64,000 nt of DNA from the NCBI GenBank assembly GCA_965262605.1, contig CBDHFN010000001.1:124001-188000 (forward strand). Reading direction: 5' to 3'. Below, piece by piece: positions 8,493 to 16,965 of this stretch. Source of the stretch: CBDHFN01 sp965262605. GTDB taxonomy: Bacteria; Pseudomonadota; Alphaproteobacteria; JASGCL01. Both the position numbers and the translations under genes were made by a program. Each line of letters opens with the position of its first letter. The stretch's first letter is position 1. The notes below the pieces were generated by a model. The model saw nothing but the letters and a program-made list of their open reading frames with translations. It was not told the DNA's origin and did not search any database.

Positions 8493-11400
8493 TGATATTA
8501 TCTTGGATTAAAAAACTTAATGAAAACGAAGAAACCGATATTTTTTGTAAATACGCCAAAAATGGAATAATTTGGGGCGATTATAATCAAATCGGCAACC
8601 ATAAATGTATTTTATCAGATATTTCGGGTTTAGCAAAAATATTTGAATTTGATATAATTAATAAAGATTATAATTGTTCATGGGAAAAATTTTATCAAAT
8701 ATTTAATGAAAATGATAAATTATTTCAAAGCAACCTTGAAAATTTAGGCATTAAATTTTTACCTGATTTGAATTGCCGATTATATAGTGATGGATATTTA
8801 ATTAATTATGATTTAAAATCGGGTCAAAATAATATTAGTTTAAGTGATTTAGATATAAATTTTGTTAGTTTTAAAGCTTATAATTATATTTTACCTTCAA
8901 ATATTACCAAGATACTAAAATTAATTAAAAAACAAAGAGAAACACAAGATAATAATTTAATAAAAGAATTTTTTGGGCAAATTCGCAAAATCGCGCTTGA
9001 ATCCAATTTAACCATCAGTGATTATATTAAAAACACAATTATTGTAACGCCCGAAAATTTAAATCTTAAACATACCGAACAAAGCAATGAACGATATGAA
9101 ATTAAAATTGACATTGATTTTCAAGATTGCCCCGCAAATTTTATGCAAAATTTTGACAAATATCCCAATGTTGAAAAAAAATATGTCATCGGTGAAAATT
9201 CAAAACTTACAGAGGTGATTATTAGTGATTCCGTGCAACCAATTTTGCGTAAAATCAAACAATATCCTAAACGCATTTTGAAAGATAATGACGCAATTAA
9301 GTTTATAGAAAATCCCAAGGCATTTTTAGATGATAATGAAAATATTATAAACGAAAATAACGAAAATTTTACAAGAAAAATGCCAAATTTATTTGAAATT
9401 GAATATAATTCATTAAACAAAAAATTATATATTAATATTAATCATAACCAAGAAATTATTGAATTTAATGATAATGATGAAATAAAAAAATTTCAATCCT
9501 TGTTGTCTGGTGCAAATAATAAAAATATTCATTTCGTTGAATGGCATAATTATAAATTATATTTTGGAGAAAATTTTGAAAAACATAATACCCGTATAAA
9601 TGAATATTTATCACAAATTAATTCCGATGAATTTTTGAAAGGTTTAAGCGATAGGATTTATGGGATTGGTCAACAAAAAAAGGAATTTTCACCCTACATT
9701 TCATTATTACAAGAAAAAAAAGGTTGGTTGCCCGAAAATATTGTTAAGCATTTTTCGGTAATAAATAATCTAACGGGCGAGATAGAGCAGGTTAAATGTG
9801 ATGATAAGGCAATTGAACAAATTGAAAATTCTGTAAATAAAGCCCAAGAAAATCAACAGCAAATTCATGTCAAAATCAATAACAATGATTATGTTATTCC
9901 TATTCAAGATGCTAAAACCATGACCGAAGTTTTTAATCAATCAGTGGATAAACTAAAAAAATCATTTGAAAAAAATAAAACTCCTAAAAACGAATTGCTA
10001 TTTTATCAACAAATAATCGCCGAAGATTATATAAAAAATCGTAATGTAGCATTGATGAATAACGATATGCCTATAAGATTACCTGATAATCGCAAAGCAT
10101 ATACCGAACTAAAAGACCACCAAATAGACGGAGTGCGATTTTTACAACATTTATATTCTTGTGCGCCCAAAGATTGCAAAGGGGCATTATTAGCCGATGA
10201 TATGGGGTTGGGTAAAACTTTACAAACATTAATTTTTATATTTGAATTATTAGAATCACAAAAGGCTAACAAAATATTGATTGTTGCACCAGTTTCATTA
10301 TTAGAAAATTGGCAAAATGAAATTGATAAATTTTTTAATTTTTCAAATGATAAAATTTTACAACTTTATGATAAAAATATTACCCATATTAAAAATAAAT
10401 TTTCATTGGATATTAATAATTTAAAACAAAAAACTTTAAAAAATGATTGGCATGATGGGTTTGACATCGTATTAACAACATATGAAACAATGCGAGATTA
10501 TGAATACAGCCTTGCAAAAATTAATTGGTCAGTCATTATTTGCGATGAGGCTCAAAAAATAAAAAACCCATCAAGTGGCTTTACAAAATCAATTAAAAAA
10601 TTAAAATATAAATTTGCCATTGCTTGCACAGGCACGCCAATTGAAAACCATTTAGCCGAATTATGGTCAATATTTGATTTTATTCAACCTGGTTTATTAG
10701 GTTCACTAAATAGCTTTGGCAAAAAATACAAAAGCCCAATAGAAAGAAAAACAGACCAAGAAGAAAAAGCAATTGAAGAATTGCAAAAAATCATTGAACC
10801 CCAATTTTTAAGACGCATGAAAGAAGATGTAGCAAATTTACCAAAGAAAGTTATTGATTTTGAATGTCAAGATTTAAAAATTTCAGATAAACAACATAAT
10901 TTAATCGTTAAAGTTGCCAATCAAATCTCACCCGAACGAATGTTAGAATTTCTACATTATTACAAAAAAATATGCGCCTTTCCATTTGAATTTAGTTCAA
11001 GTTTAATTGAAAATAATATTCACAATGATGATTGGCTGAAAGATTCCCCAAAATTAAAGTGGTTATTAGAAAAATTATCAACAATAAAATCAAAGCAAGA
11101 AAAAGTCATAATATTTACATCCGAAAAAGATATACAATTAAGACTGCATACTGCTATTACCAAAAAATTTAGTGATTTGGAAATTAATATTGTTAATGGT
11201 GATACTCCTGTTCAAGATGAAATCCATAGCAGGCAAAAGAAAATTGATGATTTTCAAAATAAGCATGGTTTTAATGTTATTATATTGTCGCCTCTTTCAT
11301 GCGGGGCAGGCTTTAATATTCAAAAAGCAAATCATGTTGTGCATTTTACGCGTCATTGGAATCCTGCCAAGGAAGACCAAGCAACCGATAGGGCTTATAG

Positions 11401-12034
11401 AATAGGGCAAGATAAAGAGGTTTTTGTATATTACCCACAAATTAAATCTCAATATTTTGATACTTTTGATAAAAAATTAAATGATTTGCTGAATGCTAAG
11501 CGTGAATTAGCAACAAATATCTATAATGGATATGGCGGTTCAATAAGCGAACAAGATTTTTTGCGTGGCATTAATGATTTGCTTCCCAAAGAAGTAAATG
11601 AAATAAATTGGCAAAATATTGATGAACAATTTCTTAAATCAATTAATTCCAAAGCATTTGTTAAGTTAATTAAAATAATTATTGAAAAACAAAATCCTAA
11701 AAACTTAACGGAATTAAGAGATGGTGCTGGTGATGAAGGTATTGATATTATTTCATTTAACAATCAAAATTTAGAAATTATTTGTGTTCAATGCAAATCA
11801 ACAACAAGTCAAAATAAATTAAGTTATGATTCAATTCGTGAGGTTTTTTATGGCGCAGATAATTACAAAAAATCGCATCCTGAATATAAATTAAAATTAA
11901 TTTGCGCAACGAATTTTGAATTTAACCAAAATGCAATTAATGAAGCGCAGAACAAAGATGTAGAGTTATGGGATTTTGATATTTTGAAAGAATTGATTAA
12001 AAAACACAAAGTTAAAGAATATGAATTATTTTAA
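8492..12034 (+). CDS. zorD: ZorD, SNF2 helicase with C-terminal Mrr-like nuclease
   Basis: Starting at the TAATG junction with zorC, the product is 1180 residues. A long N-terminal region of about 540 residues is followed by SNF2-type motor motifs: ADDMGLGKTLQTL (about 569), the Walker B DEAQ in ICDEAQKIKN (about 685), CTGTPIENHLAELW, and HWNPAKEDQATDRAYRIGQ (about 954-972). The C terminus carries a PD-(D/E)XK fold of the Mrr type with GDEGIDIISF and the catalytic VQCKS (about 1079-1103). Helicase plus Mrr-like nuclease is the type I ZorD layout. The stop overlaps the convergent primase stop, and the last four codons lie in sequence shared with the second ICE copy. Confidence 0.9.
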   Translation: MILSWIKKLNENEETDIFCKYAKNGIIWGDYNQIGNHKCILSDISGLAKIFEFDIINKDYNCSWEKFYQIFNENDKLFQSNLENLGIKFLPDLNCRLYSDGYLINYDLKSGQNNISLSDLDINFVSFKAYNYILPSNITKILKLIKKQRETQDNNLIKEFFGQIRKIALESNLTISDYIKNTIIVTPENLNLKHTEQSNERYEIKIDIDFQDCPANFMQNFDKYPNVEKKYVIGENSKLTEVIISDSVQPILRKIKQYPKRILKDNDAIKFIENPKAFLDDNENIINENNENFTRKMPNLFEIEYNSLNKKLYININHNQEIIEFNDNDEIKKFQSLLSGANNKNIHFVEWHNYKLYFGENFEKHNTRINEYLSQINSDEFLKGLSDRIYGIGQQKKEFSPYISLLQEKKGWLPENIVKHFSVINNLTGEIEQVKCDDKAIEQIENSVNKAQENQQQIHVKINNNDYVIPIQDAKTMTEVFNQSVDKLKKSFEKNKTPKNELLFYQQIIAEDYIKNRNVALMNNDMPIRLPDNRKAYTELKDHQIDGVRFLQHLYSCAPKDCKGALLADDMGLGKTLQTLIFIFELLESQKANKILIVAPVSLLENWQNEIDKFFNFSNDKILQLYDKNITHIKNKFSLDINNLKQKTLKNDWHDGFDIVLTTYETMRDYEYSLAKINWSVIICDEAQKIKNPSSGFTKSIKKLKYKFAIACTGTPIENHLAELWSIFDFIQPGLLGSLNSFGKKYKSPIERKTDQEEKAIEELQKIIEPQFLRRMKEDVANLPKKVIDFECQDLKISDKQHNLIVKVANQISPERMLEFLHYYKKICAFPFEFSSSLIENNIHNDDWLKDSPKLKWLLEKLSTIKSKQEKVIIFTSEKDIQLRLHTAITKKFSDLEINIVNGDTPVQDEIHSRQKKIDDFQNKHGFNVIILSPLSCGAGFNIQKANHVVHFTRHWNPAKEDQATDRAYRIGQDKEVFVYYPQIKSQYFDTFDKKLNDLLNAKRELATNIYNGYGGSISEQDFLRGINDLLPKEVNEINWQNIDEQFLKSINSKAFVKLIKIIIEKQNPKNLTELRDGAGDEGIDIISFNNQNLEIICVQCKSTTSQNKLSYDSIREVFYGADNYKKSHPEYKLKLICATNFEFNQNAINEAQNKDVELWDFDILKELIKKHKVKEYELF

Positions 12035-13936
12035 AACTATTTCAGATTTTTTTTCATAAAAATTTCCGTTAAATTCTTGGGCAAGGGCGGGGATTCCGCG
12101 GGATTTTGCGTAATCGTTGTAATCGGTTAAGCCTTGAATTAATTCGCTTTTGCCAAAATTTGGGGTGCGGACTTCGGCATTGATTAATTGCGATGCTTTG
12201 GTGGCGCACGCGATACCGACATTTACTTCGCGCTTGTGGTCGTTGTCGGCGGCAATGATGATATGGGCGGTCGGGAATTGGGCGCGGATATTTTGCGCAA
12301 CGGGGGCAAGATTCCCCGAATCAAAGGCGACAACGACGGGGATTTTGGTTGCTTCGTAAAGCGAAATGGCGGTTGCGATGCCTTCGGCAATGATAATTTG
12401 CGGATAATCGCGGTATTTCAGCGCGGTTTTGGTATTTTTATCATCAATAATGGTAAAATTGCCGTGTTTTTCGCCGTCTTTTAAGAAAATTTTCGTGCCG
12501 TTGGGCTTGATAAATTGCACGGAACGCACGATGCCGTCAAGATTAACAATTGGAATAAGCAGATTTTTATTGTCAATCATGTTGCCGTGTTTGTCTTGAT
12601 AAGGTGGCTGGACTTTTAAGCCGTGGTTGTGGGTGATGGCTTTGGCGGTTAAATATTCATGGTTGTGGGCGAAGGTATTTTTGGGATTCGCGATAATGGC
12701 AAAGGCTTGTTTGGCGACTTTATCATGAATTATTTGGCGGTTTTGGGATTGTTTAGCTTGCAATTCGGCGTAATTTGGGTTGATAATTTGCCGTTCGTGC
12801 GCGGGCTTTGATTGCCCTGTGGCGATGAATTTTGCATTAATAATGCCAAGCTTGAAATTAGTAATTAAGCCATTGACGCGCCCGCCCGAATGAAGCAAAT
12901 ACGCCCCTGATTTTTCACTGCCTTTATCGCCCGCGATGGCGACCCTGTGCCATTGCCCATTATCGTGTAATTCATTTATATCTAAGCCTTTGGTTTTAGC
13001 AAATTCGCGAAATTCTTCAAGTGCTAATTCGGTAATTTCATTGGCGGTTTTGGGGTAATGTTGCGCAAATCGGCTAAGGGCTATATCGTGATTGTCATTT
13101 TGATTGGTTAAGAAATAAGAATTACGCGCCGAATCAAAATTTGCGCCCAAGCTTCTTGCTTCACGGCGATGTTCAAACGGCACATTTATATAGATTTTCC
13201 ACGGCGAAACCATGGCAATTTTATCTTCCATCACTTGATCCTTGTCTTTATAGTTTGTTGGTTGTTCCCAAGCCAAGACGGCATTTTGCCAATGTTTGTC
13301 GGTGTAAAGCATGGCTTTGGCAATTAATTTGCCGAAATTATAAAATTTTCGTAAAATTAAGGGATTTTTCTTAATTGCGAAGGGTAATTGCGTCAATTTT
13401 GGCATGGTGAATGGTTGCTTAAAGACGCGTGCCATACTAAATTGGGCGAGGATTGCCCGAAAATTTTGCTCTTTGGCTAATTCGGTGCCTGCGATTGATT
13501 TTTGGACATGGTCATTATCAAATTTAAGAATTTCTTGCAAAGATGGTATGGGTGTTGTTTGCCAAGCAGGCGGGGATTGGATATAAGCGTCCAGCCCGAT
13601 AATATCTTGCCCATTGAAAACATGCCCTAAAATCAAGGTTGGCTTGGCAAGTTTATTGCCGTTTTTATCAAAAATGCGCCAATATTCCACTTGGACGGGT
13701 TCGGCGTTTTCGTTAATACTATAACCTGCTTTAATGGCTTGGGATTGGGTAAGCCAGCGCGGGTCATTCATGGTGCGGGCATCCATGCTTAACATAAAAT
13801 CATTAAAACCAGCATAAGCGTTATTACTAACGGGATTAAAAGGTTGCGGTGGCAGGGTGTCATTATGCAGCATGGAATTGCCGTGATTAAATAAATTGAC
13901 GAAATTTTGCGATTGAGTGGCGATATTTTTAAACAT
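12026..13936 (-). CDS. TraC-like conjugative primase with ArdC-type N terminus
   Basis: The 636-residue protein would prime the entering single strand in the recipient. The N-terminal part resembles the ArdC single-strand-binding domain (DPRWLTQSQAIKAGYSI). A middle domain contains IYINVPFEHRREARSLGANF, a small domain common in plasmid primases. The C-terminal TOPRIM has IIIAEGIATAISLYEATKIP and VVAFDSGNLAP plus IIIAADNDHKRE. The downstream region NFGKSELIQGLTDYNDY is typical of TraC-like primases. It ends convergently with zorD, the stops overlapping by nine bases. A deleted copy of the 3' part is at 50717-51089. Confidence 0.8.
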   Translation of the reverse strand: MFKNIATQSQNFVNLFNHGNSMLHNDTLPPQPFNPVSNNAYAGFNDFMLSMDARTMNDPRWLTQSQAIKAGYSINENAEPVQVEYWRIFDKNGNKLAKPTLILGHVFNGQDIIGLDAYIQSPPAWQTTPIPSLQEILKFDNDHVQKSIAGTELAKEQNFRAILAQFSMARVFKQPFTMPKLTQLPFAIKKNPLILRKFYNFGKLIAKAMLYTDKHWQNAVLAWEQPTNYKDKDQVMEDKIAMVSPWKIYINVPFEHRREARSLGANFDSARNSYFLTNQNDNHDIALSRFAQHYPKTANEITELALEEFREFAKTKGLDINELHDNGQWHRVAIAGDKGSEKSGAYLLHSGGRVNGLITNFKLGIINAKFIATGQSKPAHERQIINPNYAELQAKQSQNRQIIHDKVAKQAFAIIANPKNTFAHNHEYLTAKAITHNHGLKVQPPYQDKHGNMIDNKNLLIPIVNLDGIVRSVQFIKPNGTKIFLKDGEKHGNFTIIDDKNTKTALKYRDYPQIIIAEGIATAISLYEATKIPVVVAFDSGNLAPVAQNIRAQFPTAHIIIAADNDHKREVNVGIACATKASQLINAEVRTPNFGKSELIQGLTDYNDYAKSRGIPALAQEFNGNFYEKKSEIVLK

Positions 13937-14093
13937 TTTTTTTGCTTTCGTGGTTAAGATTGAAAGAGAGAAGTTTGTTGCAATAAGAATTTTTCAAAGC
14001 AATAGAGAGCAAAAACATACGAAAAAGCGCAGAATACATAGTGTATTTGAGCATTTTGAGTGTGTTTTTAACCGATTAGTGCAAAGAAAAAGC

Positions 14094-14276
14094 TTAATGC
14101 AACAAACTTGAGAGTTGAATATCTGGATAATCAAGGGCTAGTTCCGCGAAGATTCCGCCCAATTTATCGGCAAATTTTAAGGTTATTTCGCATTCTTGCC
14201 CTTGGTTAAGATATTCATCTAAGATTTCAGATTCTAAGGTAAAATCATTATTATTGGGTTTTTCTAAGTTATTCAT
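14094..14276 (-). CDS. Small acidic 60-residue protein downstream of virD4
   Basis: The product begins MNNLEKPNNNDFTLESEIL and is acidic, with no membrane segment or recognised motif. Its ATG overlaps the virD4 stop codon by four bases, so it is probably translated from the same transcript. A 157-base gap separates it from the primase start at 13936. I cannot assign a function; a regulatory or relaxosome-related role would be a guess from position. Confidence 0.5.
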   Translation of the reverse strand: MNNLEKPNNNDFTLESEILDEYLNQGQECEITLKFADKLGGIFAELALDYPDIQLSSLLH

Positions 14277-16018
14277 GGTGTATCCTTGGTTGTGATGGGA
14301 CAGAGTGGGTGAAAATAAATAGGGATTTTGGAGCGGGCATTGAGGATTTTATTTTTATAAAAAAATGGTTGTTTGGCAAGGATAGGCGCGGAGCGGGCAA
14401 TCATGATAAGCATTTGCCCAAGCGGTAATTGTTGAATTTGCGAAGAATTTTTAAGGGGGACTTTATGGGATTGATAAGAGATAGTGTAAGCGGTGCCATT
14501 TTTGCTTGTGGAGGAGGATGTATTTTTAAGTTGCACGGTCATATTGCCTAGTCGTTTTTCAATATATTCGGCGGTATTAACGGTGTTGGGTGCAAGCGCA
14601 ATTTGGATATGGCAATTGGCGGTGATGGATTCGTCTTTGGAATATTTTGCGTATAATTGATTTAAATCTTGGCAGATAATATATAATTTCAAGCCATAGC
14701 CTGCAACGAAGCTAATTGCATTTTCTAAGACGAGGATTTTGCCAATACTTGGGAATTCGTCCAAGAGAAGTAATAATTTATATTTATAGGATTTATCTTG
14801 TTCGCCCGCTGTAAAATTCATACGGGAGGTTCGTTTGGCAACCAGCATAGTCATGAATATTCTAATGAGTGGTTTAAGTCTGTCAATATCAGGCGGAGCA
14901 ATAATAAGATAGCACGAGACGGGCATATCGCCGTCCATTAATTCATCAATAGTCCAATCGGATGTGGCGGTATTTTTGGCGATGGTGGGGTCAACGAACA
15001 AGCCTAATTTGACGCTTCCCGAAGAATGCACGCCCGAGCGTTCGGCTTCGGCTTTGCTTAATAACACGCCAGCCCCACGGCGAATATTATCATTAATGAA
15101 GGGGTTTTTATGGTCAAATTTCATCATATTATTGAGTATTTTGATTAACCCGCCGCCCGATTCAAGCGAGGAATCGGCATTAATATAATTATAGACATCG
15201 GCTAAGGAGGGCATGATATTTTTTTCCAATTGCCAGCGATGGCAACAATGCAAGATGGCGGTAGTCATCCAAATCCAGCCACTATTAGACCAATAATCAT
15301 TGCCTAAGCCTTTGCCGTCAGTATCCATAATTATCATGGCGATATTTTGGACATCAGAAAATTCATATTCAGTGCCAAAACGAATTTCTGCAAGGGGGTT
15401 AAATTTATGGCATTCATTGGGGTTAGTTGGTTCAAATTTAATGATTTTTTGCCCCATTTTTGCGCGAAATCCCGCGGTTAGATTGTAATTTTCAGCTTTA
15501 ATATCAAGGACTAAGACGGAGTTTTCAAGCCAAGTCATCAAGGTAGGGATAATCAAGGAGACGCCTTTACCCATGCGGGTTGGTGCAAAGCAAATTATAT
15601 GTTCGGCGCCGTTATGGCAGATTAATTGGGTTTTGCTAAAAAAATATTTTTTATAGCCACCAATTACCGCGCCGTCAGCTTGATTTTTAAATAATTCATT
15701 GGGGTATTTGACAAGATTTAAGCCTGCTTTCATAACATCATTAAAGTTAGCCCAGCGTGAGTCGCCGTGGACATTTTGATGGTTGATGATATTGGAGTTA
15801 AAGGTCATGATAAGGCAATAGGCAAGGGGCAGGAGCAATAAAGCCAAGGGGTATATAATAAAAGCGGGCAGGTTTTTTTCTTTGGCAAGATAATAAAACA
15901 AATAAATAATATTTTTGGGGAATTTAAAATCAAATCCGTAATGCAACCAAATAAAATAAATACAGATGAGGGCAAGAAATAAAATGAGGCAAGCGATTAG
16001 TTTATGAATATTAGTCAT
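14273..16018 (-). CDS. virD4: VirD4-type coupling protein
   Basis: This 581-residue ATPase links the relaxosome to the secretion channel. Two N-terminal membrane segments (about 5-25 and 55-75) precede HGDSRWANF, the Walker A APTRMGKGVSLIIP (about 142-155), VLDIKAENYNLTAGFR and the Walker B LLLLLDEFPSIG (about 413-424), all typical of TraG/VirD4 proteins. The ATG overlaps the virB11 stop region by eight bases. It closes the transfer operon together with the small gene that follows. Confidence 0.92.
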   Translation of the reverse strand: MTNIHKLIACLILFLALICIYFIWLHYGFDFKFPKNIIYLFYYLAKEKNLPAFIIYPLALLLLPLAYCLIMTFNSNIINHQNVHGDSRWANFNDVMKAGLNLVKYPNELFKNQADGAVIGGYKKYFFSKTQLICHNGAEHIICFAPTRMGKGVSLIIPTLMTWLENSVLVLDIKAENYNLTAGFRAKMGQKIIKFEPTNPNECHKFNPLAEIRFGTEYEFSDVQNIAMIIMDTDGKGLGNDYWSNSGWIWMTTAILHCCHRWQLEKNIMPSLADVYNYINADSSLESGGGLIKILNNMMKFDHKNPFINDNIRRGAGVLLSKAEAERSGVHSSGSVKLGLFVDPTIAKNTATSDWTIDELMDGDMPVSCYLIIAPPDIDRLKPLIRIFMTMLVAKRTSRMNFTAGEQDKSYKYKLLLLLDEFPSIGKILVLENAISFVAGYGLKLYIICQDLNQLYAKYSKDESITANCHIQIALAPNTVNTAEYIEKRLGNMTVQLKNTSSSTSKNGTAYTISYQSHKVPLKNSSQIQQLPLGQMLIMIARSAPILAKQPFFYKNKILNARSKIPIYFHPLCPITTKDTP

Positions 16019-16964
16019 GGAACACGCCGTTTTGCATAATATATTGTTGGGTTTTGGGGTTAAATAAATCGCTTATTTGTCTAAATCCATTATCATTGCG
16101 TTTAATTTGAATGATTAAATCGGTTAATTGGTTAATATTTTGGGCGATATTATCAATTTTATGTTCGCCCCATTGTAGATTCATGGCGAATTTAAGGGGG
16201 ACTTGTTTAGGGGATTCGGCGTGAATAGTGCACATAAAGCCTTTATTTCCAGCGTTTAAGGAGTTAATGGCGCAAAAACTATTGGCAGTGCTGATTTCAC
16301 CAAATATGATATTATCGGGGGTAATGCGGTTAATATGGTTGCTTAAAACTTCCCAAGATAGTAAGCCGTTATGATGAAATTGTGCGCCACGCCCAGCGAT
16401 TAAGCCTGTGCCATTCCAAAATCTTGTAATATCTACTTCGGGGGTGTCTTCAACGGATACGACACGGCGTGAATCGGGTAATAACGATAATAATTTATTA
16501 AGCAAGGTGGTTTTGCCCGTGTTGGTTGCGCCAGCAATAACGATATTATCTTGGGCTTGAATGCGGGTGGTGATAAATGCTTGGGTTTTGGGGTTAATGC
16601 CTAATTCTTGCCAAGATGGTTCAAATTTATGTTTGCATCTGATAGCAAGGCTTATGCCATGCACGGCGGACGCGCCGAAGGCGGCTTCAAAGCGATGGTT
16701 GTAAAATGGCAAGACGCAAGAAATTTGCGGTGATTCATTATTAAAAATTAAACCATTCATATTGCTTAAAATTTTGCATAAATTTTTAAGATTATCAATG
16801 GACAGGTTTTTGTCTTGAATTTCCAATAATCCCGACCCGCGCGTATCTGTAATAACAATAAAAGGTTTATTAATGCGAAATTCGGTAATTTGCACATTAG
16901 AAATATATTGAAATAAATCGTTAAGGCGAATGCGCAAGATGGGATTTAAGGAATCGTAAGACAT
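16011..16964 (-). CDS. virB11: VirB11 secretion ATPase
   Basis: With the start at ATG 16964, one base after the stop of the 910-residue gene, the protein is 317 residues. It carries the Walker A IAGATNTGKTTLLN (about 142-155), the Asp box VVSVEDTPEVD, ANSFCAINSLNAGNKGFMCT and the His-box-like TIHAESP of VirB11/GspE hexameric ATPases. The N-terminal domain includes FRINKPFIVITDTRGSG. It powers pilus assembly and switching to DNA transfer on the cytoplasmic face. An in-frame ATG at 16997 would overlap the upstream gene by 32 bases and is less likely. Confidence 0.92.
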   Translation of the reverse strand: MSYDSLNPILRIRLNDLFQYISNVQITEFRINKPFIVITDTRGSGLLEIQDKNLSIDNLKNLCKILSNMNGLIFNNESPQISCVLPFYNHRFEAAFGASAVHGISLAIRCKHKFEPSWQELGINPKTQAFITTRIQAQDNIVIAGATNTGKTTLLNKLLSLLPDSRRVVSVEDTPEVDITRFWNGTGLIAGRGAQFHHNGLLSWEVLSNHINRITPDNIIFGEISTANSFCAINSLNAGNKGFMCTIHAESPKQVPLKFAMNLQWGEHKIDNIAQNINQLTDLIIQIKRNDNGFRQISDLFNPKTQQYIMQNGVFHD

Positions 16965-16965
16965 G

